A stretch of DNA of 64,000 nucleotides from Bradyrhizobium sp. LLZ17 (GTDB taxonomy: Bacteria > Pseudomonadota > Alphaproteobacteria > Rhizobiales > Xanthobacteraceae), in the NCBI RefSeq assembly GCF_041200145.1, contig NZ_CP165734.1:6925001-6989000 (forward strand), given 5' to 3'. The notes under the pieces were generated by a model that ran no database searches, was not told the origin of the DNA, and saw nothing but the letters and a program-made list of their open reading frames with translations. Shown piece by piece: positions 37,105-46,240 of the stretch (its first letter is position 1; every line of letters starts with the position of its first letter). A program made the translations under genes and the position numbers.

Positions 37105-38205
37105 ATGAACTTGGAGAACGGCCTGATCGATCAACTCGAGGCGACGCTGGCCAGCCGCGAGCTGTCAAAGCGTGCCGAGCTCCTGCGAAAGGTCGCCGAT
37201 CTCTTCGTGTTCGGCTCGGGCAAATTTACGAACGAGCAGATCGATCTATTCGACGAGGTGATGAGCACGCTGCTCCGGACCATCGAATGTGCCGCCCGGG
37301 CGTCGTTCGGGAGCCGTCTTTCCAGATTGCCCGACGCACCCCGCCGGACCATCCGTCTATTGGCGTTTGACGACGCGCCGGAGGTGGCGATGCCGATACT
37401 TGAGCACTCGCCACGGCTCGACGAGGCGACGTTGGCGGAGAACGCGAGGACCAAGAGCCAGGATCACCTGCTGGCCATCGCCGGTCGAACCCAGTTGACG
37501 GAACCCGTCACCGATGTCCTCGTCGGACGCGGCAACAACGATGTTGCGGTACGGGCCGCAAGCAATGGCGGCGCCAGATTCTCGCCACAGGGTATGTCCA
37601 GCCTCGTCGGGCGCGCGCGAGACAATAGCGCGCTCGCGATGTGCATCTGGGCCCGCCCGGATATTCCGCGCGAGACCTTGCTGAAATTGTTTGTCCATGC
37701 ATCCGAGATGGTGCGATCCAAGTTGGAGACGGCTGATCCACGCCAGGCAACTCTGATCCAGAGTGCCATTGCGGAGGGCTCCAATAAGCTTCAGACGGTA
37801 GCGCGAGCAGGCTCAAGCGAGCACGCCCGGGCGTTGGCCGAGGTGAAATCCCTGCATTCGGTCGGGCAACTCGACGAGGCACGCGTGCTGGGCTTCATCG
37901 GCGAGCGAAGTTTTGACAAGACTGCCGTTGCCCTGTCGCTCATGAGCGACCTGCCGATTGGAGCGATCGAGCGTGCGCTGGTCCGCTCCGAGCCCGAGCA
38001 GATTCTCATTCTCGCCAAAGCCGTCGGTTTATCCTGGGACGCGACGAAGGCGATCTTGACGTTTCAGCCCGGCGCAGCCCACGAGGCGAAAGAACGATTG
38101 GAGCAATGCTTTGCGAGCTTCCTGCGGCTGAAGCCGAATACCGCGAAGGCGGCGCTCCAGTTCTATCGGCTCCGGGAGCGCGCAGGGCAGGGTGCTTCGC
38201 ACTAG
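37105..38205 (+). CDS. DUF2336 domain-containing protein, second copy
   Basis: The 366-residue helical cytoplasmic protein has the same central DUF2336 stretch as the gene at 5457 (SQDHLLAIAGRTQLTEPVTD, then VLVGRGNNDVAVRAASNGGA). It diverges elsewhere and has a C-terminal region ending LKPNTAKAALQFYRLRERAG. It starts about 50 bases after the GGDEF gene on the same strand, so it may be co-transcribed. ATG at 37105 has AGGA upstream. ATG at 37096 and TTG at 37087 are alternatives. Confidence 0.83.
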   Translation: MNLENGLIDQLEATLASRELSKRAELLRKVADLFVFGSGKFTNEQIDLFDEVMSTLLRTIECAARASFGSRLSRLPDAPRRTIRLLAFDDAPEVAMPILEHSPRLDEATLAENARTKSQDHLLAIAGRTQLTEPVTDVLVGRGNNDVAVRAASNGGARFSPQGMSSLVGRARDNSALAMCIWARPDIPRETLLKLFVHASEMVRSKLETADPRQATLIQSAIAEGSNKLQTVARAGSSEHARALAEVKSLHSVGQLDEARVLGFIGERSFDKTAVALSLMSDLPIGAIERALVRSEPEQILILAKAVGLSWDATKAILTFQPGAAHEAKERLEQCFASFLRLKPNTAKAALQFYRLRERAGQGASH

Positions 38206-38270
38206 CCCCCGGTGGTCGAACCACGCTTGCTCGCTGGCCTCCCGAAGCGTTGCGGCTTATTCTTCGCCGG

Positions 38271-39167
38271 CTACAAACCTGCATTTTCCGAACTGCTCGC
38301 GGTCGGCGCGGCAGGGGCCTGGAAAGACGCCAGGTACTCGCGGATCGATTGGTCGGGGATCGCCTTGCGCGCAATCAGGTGGTGAACGCAGTTCGCGGCA
38401 AGGTCGAACGAACGGTAGCAATGATGAGCAATCATTGCGAGATGTTTCAGTTGCTCGACCGTCATCTCGGCTGGCCGCATGAAGTTTCGCACATAGACGA
38501 TGTCAGCCTCCAGCAACTGGTTCATGGCCGCATACGGATTGGACGGGTCGCTCAACGGGGCGATCATGCGCCGGTTGATCGCCGTAAAAGCGTGGGGAAC
38601 GAACCCTTGTTTGCGCAATTCGACGTCGATATCGCCGAATGTCGGCTGCTCCTTGTAGAGGCAAAGAAACGAGACCTCCGTTTGGATGGCGACCGCCTGC
38701 TTCAGCTTTTGGCGCCCGCTTCCGAAGACAGCCAGTTCGGAGCCCTGAACGTCGATTTTCAGCAAATCCAGATCGCGGATTTCGGCGATATCGTCGAGCC
38801 TGCGGGTCTGGACCGGATGTTCACTGACCACGCTGCCCCATTCGGCGAATTTAGCGAAATGCGACAGAACATTCTGATCCGGAAGCAGCAGGCTTGTCAT
38901 TCCCGGTGTTCGGCAGAAGCGCAGTTTCGCCTTGTGCCCGTTTCCGAGGACATAGTGATAGTAGCTCTCCAGGTCGCTCTTGCGGGCATTGAGCACAGCG
39001 AGCGCCTCGTCCTGCGGTTCAAAACCAACGACGGTGCAAAGTCTTCGTTGCAGCATCGCTTTGTAGGGCGGGTCACCGTCAATCGGGTTGGCCCCGACAT
39101 CGACCACCGACGTCAGTCGCGCCGGCTGGATCAGACCGTTGAGTAGATCCGGTTCGTTGTTGTTCAT
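38271..39167 (-). CDS. FkbM family methyltransferase
   Basis: The 298-residue SAM methyltransferase has motif I TSVVDVGANPIDGDPPYKAM, the acidic motif II VVGFEPQDEAL, and the FkbM hallmark LDLLKIDVQGSELAVFGSG. Many FkbM proteins O-methylate sugars or polyketides; the acceptor here is unknown. The frame is open to 39356, but ATG at 39167 (MNNNEPDLL) begins the family-like sequence. It is convergent with the DUF2336 gene (65 bases between stops). Confidence 0.85.
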   Translation of the reverse strand: MNNNEPDLLNGLIQPARLTSVVDVGANPIDGDPPYKAMLQRRLCTVVGFEPQDEALAVLNARKSDLESYYHYVLGNGHKAKLRFCRTPGMTSLLLPDQNVLSHFAKFAEWGSVVSEHPVQTRRLDDIAEIRDLDLLKIDVQGSELAVFGSGRQKLKQAVAIQTEVSFLCLYKEQPTFGDIDVELRKQGFVPHAFTAINRRMIAPLSDPSNPYAAMNQLLEADIVYVRNFMRPAEMTVEQLKHLAMIAHHCYRSFDLAANCVHHLIARKAIPDQSIREYLASFQAPAAPTASSSENAGL

Positions 39168-39552
39168 GTGACCGCCGTGACCACTTCTCGTTGTTCGGGC
39201 AGATTGGATCGCGATGCAATGGCGACTCGAAGAAGTCGCGCGTCGAAAGGCATAGGTTTGACAACAGTATTCGTTGTCTGTGGCGCTAGGTATATCGCAG
39301 ACGACGATGCGGGATAAATGGATTCCTTTGCGCAAAGTCAACAACGGCGGAAGCAAACACGATCAAGACGAACATCAACGAACGCGGCTGAAGCAAACAG
39401 CCAGTCGGATGGAGTGGGATAAGAGTAGCCAAGAGGCCGACGCATCCGAGGGAGACGATGCGAACTGAACGGCAGGCTCTTTGCTGGTCAACGCGGTCGC
39501 GCGATGAGGAACGCGGACCACTGCGAATCTACAGAGTTCAGGCAGGGTACAC
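39168..39552. other. Intergenic region without a supported gene
   Basis: About 385 bases upstream of the FkbM gene. An open frame of 64 codons exists on the plus strand (39274-39468) and encodes a very hydrophilic peptide, but it lacks a ribosome-binding site and family resemblance. No hairpin or clear promoter was identified. The base composition is less GC-rich than the neighbouring genes. Confidence 0.5.
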
Positions 39553-39813
39553 TCAACGTGCCCGGCGCGGGTGCACGGTCCGTCCTGCGGACGGTTGCTC
39601 TTGGATCGATGCCCGCGGGTTTAAATCGCAATATACGTTCGAGCGGCCAGAAGCTGACGCCAGGCATTGAGCTCTCGTACTGTATGAGCAGTCATAGCCC
39701 ATCTCACCTCCCATCACGCACCATGGGTAATCATAGGATATGCGAGAGGCTGGTGCGTCGGCAGTGGGCGGGCTCGGCGCCGCCAACGCCAGCAAAAGCA
39801 GAATGGTATGCAT
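39553..39813 (-). CDS. DUF3551 family small secreted Cys protein
   Basis: The 86-residue product has a short hydrophobic signal (MHTILLLLALAAP). The DUF3551 pattern follows: YPWCVMGGEMGYDCSYSTRA, then QC, and a fourth Cys near YCDLNP. The four Cys probably form two disulfides in the periplasm. The function is unknown. A second family member is at 43640-43897 on the other side of the porin. Confidence 0.75.
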   Translation of the reverse strand: MHTILLLLALAAPSPPTADAPASRISYDYPWCVMGGEMGYDCSYSTRAQCLASASGRSNVYCDLNPRASIQEQPSAGRTVHPRRAR

Positions 39814-39841
39814 GATTGGTGCTTCTCGTAGGTGGTCTGAA

Positions 39842-39866
39842 GAGCCCGCCAGCTACGCTGGCGGGC
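39842..39866. terminator. Perfect 11-bp hairpin between two small minus-strand genes
   Basis: AGCCCGCCAGC and GCTGGCGGGCT form an 11-bp perfect stem with a three-base loop. It lies after the Gly-rich gene and before the DUF3551 gene on the minus strand, so it probably ends the former's transcript. The following minus-strand bases (CTTCAGACC) are not a clean T run. Confidence 0.55.
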
Positions 39867-39933
39867 TGAGGTCGTTGGCCGAGACGTCTAATTTGTTGTC
39901 TCGCCAAAATCTACACGGCGTTTCCGCAACTCC

Positions 39934-40257
39934 TTAGCGGTGGGTAGGATCTTCTCCTCTGCCTGGATGAATCGCATTTCTTTGAAGCCCTCCGGCTCCT
40001 CCACTTGCGCCGCTGCTCCCCATGCCGGAATTCCCTGCGCCGCTAGCTCCGACGCCTCCCGTGCCAGCTCCGGTTGTCCCGCCACCGCTCACCCCGGCTC
40101 CTGCGCCACTTCCAGCCCCAGTTCCGGCCCCTGCACCGGCCCCGGCCCCAGCGCCACCAGCTCCACCAGTGCCACCGGCTCCTTGAGCATAAGCTCCCGT
40201 CATCGAGGCCGCGGCGAGCAGCGCACACGTGAAGATCGACAAGATCGTATTTCGCAT
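39934..40257 (-). CDS. Gly/Ala-rich low-complexity secreted protein, probably frameshifted
   Basis: The product starts MRNTILSIFTCALLAAASM with a good signal peptide (cut near AYAQG). About 65 residues of Gly-Ala-Ser-Thr repeats (GAGAGAGTGAGSGAGAG type) follow. The frame then ends with an unlikely Arg/His-rich tail. One base over, the frame reads GFKEMRFIQAEEKILPTAKE and then LRKRRVDFGETTN to a stop at 39888. This looks like a natural charged C terminus. Removing one G from the GGAGGGC run (near 39988) joins the two into a 122-residue protein. The function is unknown. The low-complexity stretch is GC-rich and prone to indels. Confidence 0.6.
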   Translation of the reverse strand: MRNTILSIFTCALLAAASMTGAYAQGAGGTGGAGGAGAGAGAGAGTGAGSGAGAGVSGGGTTGAGTGGVGASGAGNSGMGSSGASGGAGGLQRNAIHPGRGEDPTHR

Positions 40258-40583
40258 TTCACAACTCCAGTTTGATTGCAGGTGCGGGACAAACTGAGCG
40301 GAGCGTGAACGTTCCTATTGGGCAGACATGAGGGTTTGCGGCTGGCGCTTGTTAGTGCCGCTGCTCCAGGCGAGTAGGCGCATCTCCGTCGCGCGTCATC
40401 GTGGCCAGGGCTAATCGCGATGATCGAGATGCTCCGACGTGAGCATACGCAAAAAGACCGTAGTCGGAGGTCTGTTGGAATAGTCGCTTGCGGGGAATTG
40501 ACGGCGGCGACGATGGCGAAGGGCATGCAGCGCTGGCTGCTCGGCGAACCTATGCAGAATCCTCCGAATCGCTCAGAAGCGAC
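40258..40583. other. Intergenic region without a supported gene
   Basis: This 326-base gap contains the upstream region of the Gly-rich gene. I found no conserved frame, RNA gene or clear hairpin. The gap should hold the promoter for the minus-strand Gly-rich gene, but I cannot place it. Confidence 0.4.
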
Positions 40584-41315
40584 TCACTTCTCCTTCTCCT
40601 TGCCCGATAGCACGTCGAAATAGGTCCGCTTCGAGTCATCAGCGCCGGAGCCGTAGGCATAGTTGGACGAAGGGGTCTGGTATCCCGGCGGCGGCTCTAC
40701 GAGGCTCCTCCGCGTGGGTTCTCCCGTGAACGGCTTCTGTTCGCTGCTGCCGCTCTTGAACAACGTACCGAACAAGCCACCTGAGTAGCCGAGCTGGGCA
40801 GGGCTCAGAGTCGGTTGATTCGGGCTGACCCCCGGCTGGACGGGATCAGAGTTCTCCCGTGGTGCTGCTACGCGGCCGGCATCGAGTTCTTTCGGCGTCA
40901 AGGGTTGGGCAGCCACATACGGGTCGACCGCCCTGTTGCCTCCACTTTTCTTCCTTGCGGCAGCGGCTTCCCTGCGCCGCCTCTCGTCGGGATCCTTGGG
41001 CCAGTTAGGTGCGACCTTGGCTCCTTCGGCTGAAGTCGGCTGCGGCAAATCGAGTTTGGGCGGAACCACCAAGGGCGACCGCTCGCGATATTCGATGCCG
41101 GGAGTTTCCATGCTCTTTGCGCCGAGACCGGACATGAGGTTGTCGATGATCCTCTCCTCGAAGGTTCTATCGTCGTCCTCATCGTCATCGCCGGCGCGGG
41201 CCACACCTGCCGAACATACCAGACCGACACCCAGCATCACGGCGGCGAACTTCAGCCGGCGCCTCATACCCTGCCCGGGGCGCCCGACGATCGACCTGGT
41301 GGTGAAGCTGCCCAT
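40584..41315 (-). CDS. Exported hypothetical protein with acidic N terminus
   Basis: The 243-residue product has a signal peptide, RRRLKFAAVMLGVGLVCSAG, cut near VARAGDDD. The mature N terminus is strongly acidic (GDDDEDDDRTFEERIIDNLM). A Pro/Lys-rich, probably disordered middle (PDERRRREAAAARKKSGGN) and a Gly/Ser-rich end containing GYSGGLFGTLFKSG follow. I do not recognise a domain. The start at 41315 has GGACGG upstream; ATG at 41267 would place the signal peptide directly at the N terminus and is equally possible. Confidence 0.6.
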   Translation of the reverse strand: MGSFTTRSIVGRPGQGMRRRLKFAAVMLGVGLVCSAGVARAGDDDEDDDRTFEERIIDNLMSGLGAKSMETPGIEYRERSPLVVPPKLDLPQPTSAEGAKVAPNWPKDPDERRRREAAAARKKSGGNRAVDPYVAAQPLTPKELDAGRVAAPRENSDPVQPGVSPNQPTLSPAQLGYSGGLFGTLFKSGSSEQKPFTGEPTRRSLVEPPPGYQTPSSNYAYGSGADDSKRTYFDVLSGKEKEK

Positions 41316-42021
41316 TGAATACCGTCCGTAATCGAGAATTTTCACGTGATGCCGTTCGCGCAGGACAAGGTTGATCTGCGGCAATGTCGGCGCTTTTACG
41401 ACCACGTTCCAGCAGAATCGATATGACGGGAAGCGTCGAGCCGGCAACCTATTCGCAAGACATTCGTGGAGCATGAGGCTCCCCGGAACCGCCGCCAATC
41501 GGGGGGAAATGCGGACCGAATCCAGGCGCCACGACTCGCCGAACGTCAACGGGATCGATTCTGGTCCGCCACCAATGGCTGAGATGGAGATGCCGCGTAA
41601 GCATCACGGCACGGGCGGGGAAATCGGGCAGGTTTGGCCTGCCATCGAGGCGGACATGGTGCGGTTGGGGACAAGTGTATATTGAACGATTCCAGCGAAA
41701 ATACGACGTTTTATCAAGCGCTTGCAGGCCATTCTTCGGTTCAAGCAATCGTGATATTTGTGCAACAATCGCTGGAAAACGGCCGTTCCCTGCCCAAACC
41801 GAGGCAATCGATCATTGATTGATCAGGTCCGATCGTTTCTTATCCCGTTGCGACGGAGGGGGGCATCCCGAGGTCGTCCCGTCTAAGTCTTTCGCTTAAG
41901 TCCCTCGCGTTTATGCGGGTGTGTCCCAAGACGCGATCGGCTCTAGCGGTGATTAGAGGGGGAGCGGGGAATTGGCCGTCCGGTCAATGACCGTCCCTGG
42001 AGAGCAAACTTGGAGGTTAAC
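41316..42021. other. Long intergenic region upstream of the porin
   Basis: About 700 bases are without a supported gene. Open frames here lack ribosome-binding sites and family resemblance. The last 200 bases should contain the porin promoter and leader. The ribosome-binding site TTGGAGG (42010-42016) is clear, but no confident -35/-10 pair was found. Confidence 0.5.
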
Positions 42022-43506
42022 ATGAACTTTAAGAGCCTTTTGCTCGGCTCAGTGGCGGGTCTGGTCGCCGCTGGCGGAGCCCAGGCAGCCGATCTTCCGT
42101 TGAAGGCCAAGGCCGTCGAATACGTGAGGATCTGCTCCCTGTACGGTGCGGGTTTCTACTACATCCCGGGCACCGACACCTGCATCAAGCTGGGCGGCTA
42201 TCTGCGCGCCGACTTGATCCTGGGCGGTGCTGGCGACTACAGCTTCCGGCAGGGCTCGTCAGCCGGTACGAACAACCGTCTGACCGACTACTACCATAGC
42301 CGCGCTCGTCAGGACCTCACGGTCGATACGCGCACTGCGACCGAGTACGGCGTGGTACGCACCTTCGCCGATCTGGTCTTCACCTGGGACTCGACCTCGG
42401 TCACCGGCAGCACCCCGTCGGCGTTTTCGACCGGTTCCGCCTCGCTCGGCCTCTACCATGCGTTCATCCAGTTCGCTGGCTTCACCTTCGGCCGGACGGT
42501 CTCGATCTTCGACGCTCCGTGGCAGAGCTATCCCGCTGGCGGTCCCGATACGCTTCCGGGCGGCAGCAACAACGTGACCGGCATCAACCAGGTTGCCTAT
42601 ACGGCTGACTTCGGCCAGGGCGTCACCGCTTCGATCGCGTTGCAGGACATGACGACGGCGGCCGGTGGCCAGTCGAACCTCTTTAACACCAACGGGTTCA
42701 CAGCTGCTGGTTTCATCACGGGCACCTATGGCGCCAATGATTGGGGTGGCACGCGTTCGCCCGACATCGTCGGTCAGGTCCGCGTCGACCAGGCCTGGGG
42801 TCTGGCCCAGATTTCGGCCGTCGCGCATGAGATCCACTCCGCGTACTACGGCACGACCGAACCCACTGACCATCCCGCCGATAAGTGGGGCTGGGCGGTT
42901 CAGGGTGCGTTGTCCATCAAGAACATCCCGACAGGGGCTGGCGACAGCATCAACCTGCAGGCTGTCTACACCGATGGCGCATCTCGGTACAACTTCCAGA
43001 GCTTGTTCCCGCAGGCCTTCTTCATGTACGGCGGCAGCAGCGCGGCGTACCAGAGCATCGGCGTGGCCGGAATTGCTGACGGCGTCTTCGGCACCATTGG
43101 TGGCGTGAACACCGGTATCGATACCGTCAAGACCTGGGGCTTCCGCGGTGGTTATACCCACAACTGGAACCCATACTGGGCGTCGGGCATCTACGGTGCG
43201 TATGCTCAGTTGAAGTATGGCGATACGGGCAAGGCACTCATCTGCGCCGGCTTCGCTACGCTTGCAGTCGCGGGTTCTACCTGTAATCCCGACTTCAACT
43301 TCGCGGCTGTCGGCATCAACACCGCGTGGACCCCGGTCAAGAACCTGACCTTCACCGCGGACCTGAGCTACTCGGTTCTGGACCAGAAGTACTCGGGCTT
43401 CATCGCCGCCCCGGCGTTTGCAGCCGCTGCCAAGCCGGCAGCTGTGTACGAGCTGAAGGACCAGAGCTCGCTCCAGATGCTGCTGCGCGCTCAGCGTAAC
43501 TTCTAA
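42022..43506 (+). CDS. Outer-membrane porin (Porin_2 family)
   Basis: The 494-residue beta-barrel porin has a signal peptide, MNFKSLLLGSVAGLVAAGGA, cut after QA. The family-typical mature start is ADLPLKAKAVEYVRICSLYG, then TDTCIKLGGYLRADLILGG. It ends in aromatic QRNF, as needed for BAM recognition. It has a strong ribosome-binding site and a strong terminator, and codon use appears biased towards highly expressed genes. It allows passive uptake of small solutes across the outer membrane. Confidence 0.95.
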   Translation: MNFKSLLLGSVAGLVAAGGAQAADLPLKAKAVEYVRICSLYGAGFYYIPGTDTCIKLGGYLRADLILGGAGDYSFRQGSSAGTNNRLTDYYHSRARQDLTVDTRTATEYGVVRTFADLVFTWDSTSVTGSTPSAFSTGSASLGLYHAFIQFAGFTFGRTVSIFDAPWQSYPAGGPDTLPGGSNNVTGINQVAYTADFGQGVTASIALQDMTTAAGGQSNLFNTNGFTAAGFITGTYGANDWGGTRSPDIVGQVRVDQAWGLAQISAVAHEIHSAYYGTTEPTDHPADKWGWAVQGALSIKNIPTGAGDSINLQAVYTDGASRYNFQSLFPQAFFMYGGSSAAYQSIGVAGIADGVFGTIGGVNTGIDTVKTWGFRGGYTHNWNPYWASGIYGAYAQLKYGDTGKALICAGFATLAVAGSTCNPDFNFAAVGINTAWTPVKNLTFTADLSYSVLDQKYSGFIAAPAFAAAAKPAAVYELKDQSSLQMLLRAQRNF

Positions 43507-43533
43507 GACTTAATTCTGAGCCGATACCAAAGG

Positions 43534-43565
43534 CCCCCAGCGGTTTCGCTGGGGGTCTACTTTTT
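43534..43565 (+). terminator. Intrinsic terminator of the porin gene
   Basis: CCCCCAGCG and CGCTGGGGG form a perfect 9-bp stem with a GTTT loop, followed by TCTACTTTTT. It starts 27 bases after the porin stop. Confidence 0.85.
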
Positions 43566-43639
43566 GCGGGTCAGCTTGAACATCTTCGCCGCGCGAAAAT
43601 TGGAGATGCCGTGTTAGGGTCGCAAATCGTCGGAGTTAC

Positions 43640-43897
43640 ATGATGCGCGCGCTTCCCTTTCTCCTCCTGGTTTGGATTGCAATGTCCGTGGCCGGTCCAG
43701 CCGCGGCTCAACGGTTCGGCGGCGATTATCCGGTTTGCCTGCAGAAGTGGGAGTGGGGCGGCGGCACTTCGATTTCGTGCCGGTATAGTTCGTGGGAAGA
43801 GTGTAGAGCGTCCGCTGCGGGACTTTCCGCCATGTGCTTGGCGAACCCTTATGTGCAACGGCCGTCCTATCCAGACCGCGGTCCACGTCCGCGATAG
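43640..43897 (+). CDS. DUF3551 family small secreted Cys protein
   Basis: The 85-residue product has a signal peptide (MMRALPFLLLVWIAMSVAGP, cut after AAAQ). The DUF3551 pattern follows: YPVCLQKWEWGGGTSISCRY, SSWEECRASAAG, CLANPY. Four Cys match the spacing of the member at 39553-39813. GGAG lies at 43632-43635. The function is unknown. Confidence 0.78.
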   Translation: MMRALPFLLLVWIAMSVAGPAAAQRFGGDYPVCLQKWEWGGGTSISCRYSSWEECRASAAGLSAMCLANPYVQRPSYPDRGPRPR

Positions 43898-44077
43898 CTG
43901 CGATCGCGGCCACCGCAATTGCCCGGCATCGATATTCTCGCGCGCGAATCTAGGTACCCGCACGGTCGTTTCGCGCCTTGAGGCGCAGGTCTGGCCGTTG
44001 TTCTCTCCATGAAAGCCGACTAGAGTTTTTGTGCGAATTCGCCAGAGCACAAATCCTTCATCCAGAAACCCAATCAC

Positions 44078-46084
44078 ATGTCGCAGCAAAGCCGAAACAA
44101 GGGAGCTTCGGCCCCTTCACTGCATACGTCGGCTATTCTGGACCAGGCCGTTGCGGCGCACCGTTCTGGCAATCTGTCGGAAGCAGAGCGGACTTACGCG
44201 GCCATCCTGAGGGGAAGCCGAACGCATCCCATCGCGCTTCATATGCTGGGGCTGTTGCACGCCCAACGTGGCAATTTCGCGGATGCCGAGCCATTGCTCA
44301 AGAAGGCTGCCCGGGTCGATCCCGGCAATCCCGACGTTCTTTTCAACTATGCCAACGTGCTGCGCGCATTGAACAAGCCAGACGATGCGCTCGCCTGGCT
44401 TGCCAAAACGATTGCGCTGTCGCCCGACTTCGCGGACGCCTATGTGAATCGCGGAGCGATCCTGATGGCACGGCAGGAGCTTCGCGGCGCGATCGCGGAA
44501 TTTGATCGCGCCATTGCGATCGCGCCATCGAGCGCAGCGTTCGCAAACCGAGGCAGTGCGTTCCAGCAGCTCGGCCAGCTGGACCAGGCGCATGACAGCT
44601 ACCAAAGGGCCGTCGAGCTTGTGCCTTCGAATCCGCATAACCATTTCGTCCTGTCTGAGGTCCTTGCCCAAATGGGCCGGCACGACGAAGCCATCGCAGC
44701 GCTCGAAAAAACGGTCGCGCTGAACAAGGCTTTCCCGTTCGCGTTGAGCAAGCTCGTTGCTGCCAGGCGGAAGCGTGGCGACTGGCGCAGTTTCGAACGT
44801 GAACAGGCCGCGCTGGACGAGGCGGTCGAATCCGGCGTGGCGGTCGACCCCTTCACCTTCTTTCATACCTCGTCGTCTCCCGCGCACCAATTGACCTGTG
44901 CCAAGACCTATGTCGCCGAGGTCGCACCGGACCGAGGTGCCGCGAGACCTGGAACTCCGTCGCCGGTTTCCCGGCTGCGGGTCGCGTACATGTCTGCCGA
45001 TTTTTGCAATCACGCCGTCGCGCATTTGGCGGCTGGCCTCTTCGAGGCGCACGATCGCGAGCGCTTCGACGTCAGCGCTATCTCCTACGGACCGGACGAC
45101 CGGGGCAAGATGCGCGACCGCCTCAAGGCCGCATTTGAACGCTTTGATGATGTCAGCCACGTTCCCGACGAGGACGTGGTCAAGCTGATACGCCAGCTCG
45201 ACATTGAGGTGCTCGTCGACCTGGGCGGCTTCACCGCCGGTGCGCGGCCGAAAATCCTGGCGCGCCGGGCGGCTCCCATCCAGGTCAACTATCTCGGTTT
45301 TCCCGGCACCATGGGCGCGTCCTATATGGACTACATCATGGCCGACCCGATCGTGATCCCCGAAGCAGAGCAGAAGTATTACGCCGAGAAGGTGATTTAC
45401 CTCCCTCATAGCTATCAGGCGACCGACGCAAAGCGACCGATCCTGCCAAAGCTACCGGCCCGGAGCGAGGTCGGACTTGCGGATGATGCATTCGTCTACT
45501 GCGCGTTCAACAGAACGTCCAAGATCACGCCGGTGCTGTTCGATGTCTGGATGAGGCTGCTTGGCAAAACCGCCGGCAGCGTCCTTTGGCTGCTTGATGC
45601 GGACCCGATCGCCAGGGAGAACCTGAGGCGTGAAGCCGTTGCGCGCGGCATCGCCGCCGAACGAATCGTGTTCGCCCCATTCGCGGCTGCCGACGAACAT
45701 TTGGCGCGCCACCAGCTGGCGGATCTGTACCTCGACACATTGCCTTACAACGCCCATACCGCGGCCAGCGACGCTCTTTGGGCTGGCTTGCCCGTCCTGA
45801 CCTGTCTCGGCACCGCCTTTGCGGGACGTGTCGCAGCCAGTCTCTTGAATGCTGTCGGCCTTCCTGAGCTGGTGACGCGATCGCTGGACGAATATGAGAC
45901 CCTAGCGCTTCGGATCGCGCATGATTCCGAACTTCGAACCGCCCTCAAGAGCAAGCTGGCGGCGCATCGGTCCACTTGGCCTCTGTTCGATACTGTGGGT
46001 ATGACGCGACACATCGAAAACGCCTTCAACGAAATATGGCGCCGGCATCGCGCTGGCGAAGCGCCGGCCTCGTTTGCCGTCTAG
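44078..46084 (+). CDS. TPR protein with SPINDLY/OGT-type glycosyltransferase domain
   Basis: The 668-residue cytoplasmic protein has about six tetratricopeptide repeats in the first 225 residues (for example AEPLLKKAARVDPGNPDVLF and YQRAVELVPSNPHNHFVLSE). A GT41 (O-GlcNAc transferase-like) region follows. Family features are LRVAYMSADFCNHAVAHLAA, then QVNYLGFPGTMGASYMDYIM, then YCAFNRTSKITPVLFDVWMR. GT41 enzymes glycosylate proteins with GlcNAc or fucose. Bacterial members are little studied. No sugar or target gene is adjacent. Confidence 0.88.
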   Translation: MSQQSRNKGASAPSLHTSAILDQAVAAHRSGNLSEAERTYAAILRGSRTHPIALHMLGLLHAQRGNFADAEPLLKKAARVDPGNPDVLFNYANVLRALNKPDDALAWLAKTIALSPDFADAYVNRGAILMARQELRGAIAEFDRAIAIAPSSAAFANRGSAFQQLGQLDQAHDSYQRAVELVPSNPHNHFVLSEVLAQMGRHDEAIAALEKTVALNKAFPFALSKLVAARRKRGDWRSFEREQAALDEAVESGVAVDPFTFFHTSSSPAHQLTCAKTYVAEVAPDRGAARPGTPSPVSRLRVAYMSADFCNHAVAHLAAGLFEAHDRERFDVSAISYGPDDRGKMRDRLKAAFERFDDVSHVPDEDVVKLIRQLDIEVLVDLGGFTAGARPKILARRAAPIQVNYLGFPGTMGASYMDYIMADPIVIPEAEQKYYAEKVIYLPHSYQATDAKRPILPKLPARSEVGLADDAFVYCAFNRTSKITPVLFDVWMRLLGKTAGSVLWLLDADPIARENLRREAVARGIAAERIVFAPFAAADEHLARHQLADLYLDTLPYNAHTAASDALWAGLPVLTCLGTAFAGRVAASLLNAVGLPELVTRSLDEYETLALRIAHDSELRTALKSKLAAHRSTWPLFDTVGMTRHIENAFNEIWRRHRAGEAPASFAV

Positions 46085-46240
46085 ACCTGCTCTCTCGAGC
46101 TGGCGACGCGGTCGGCGCTCGCTATGTGGCGTCCTGACTAAGTGGTCTAGGGATGAATCTGGTGCGCGCGCGAGGAAACGCCGCCCGTGGGCTCGTGGTC
46201 CCGCGAGCGGCGCAGAGCGCAACGCATCAGAAACGATCGG

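Noticed and set aside
39274..39468. 64-codon frame upstream of the FkbM gene
   Set aside because: It is a very hydrophilic product with no ribosome-binding site and no family. I could not support it as a gene.
39934..40257. PE_PGRS-like or silk-like structural protein
   Set aside because: The Gly/Ala stretch is short, and the frame appears to be shifted before a normal charged C terminus. Similarity would be compositional only.
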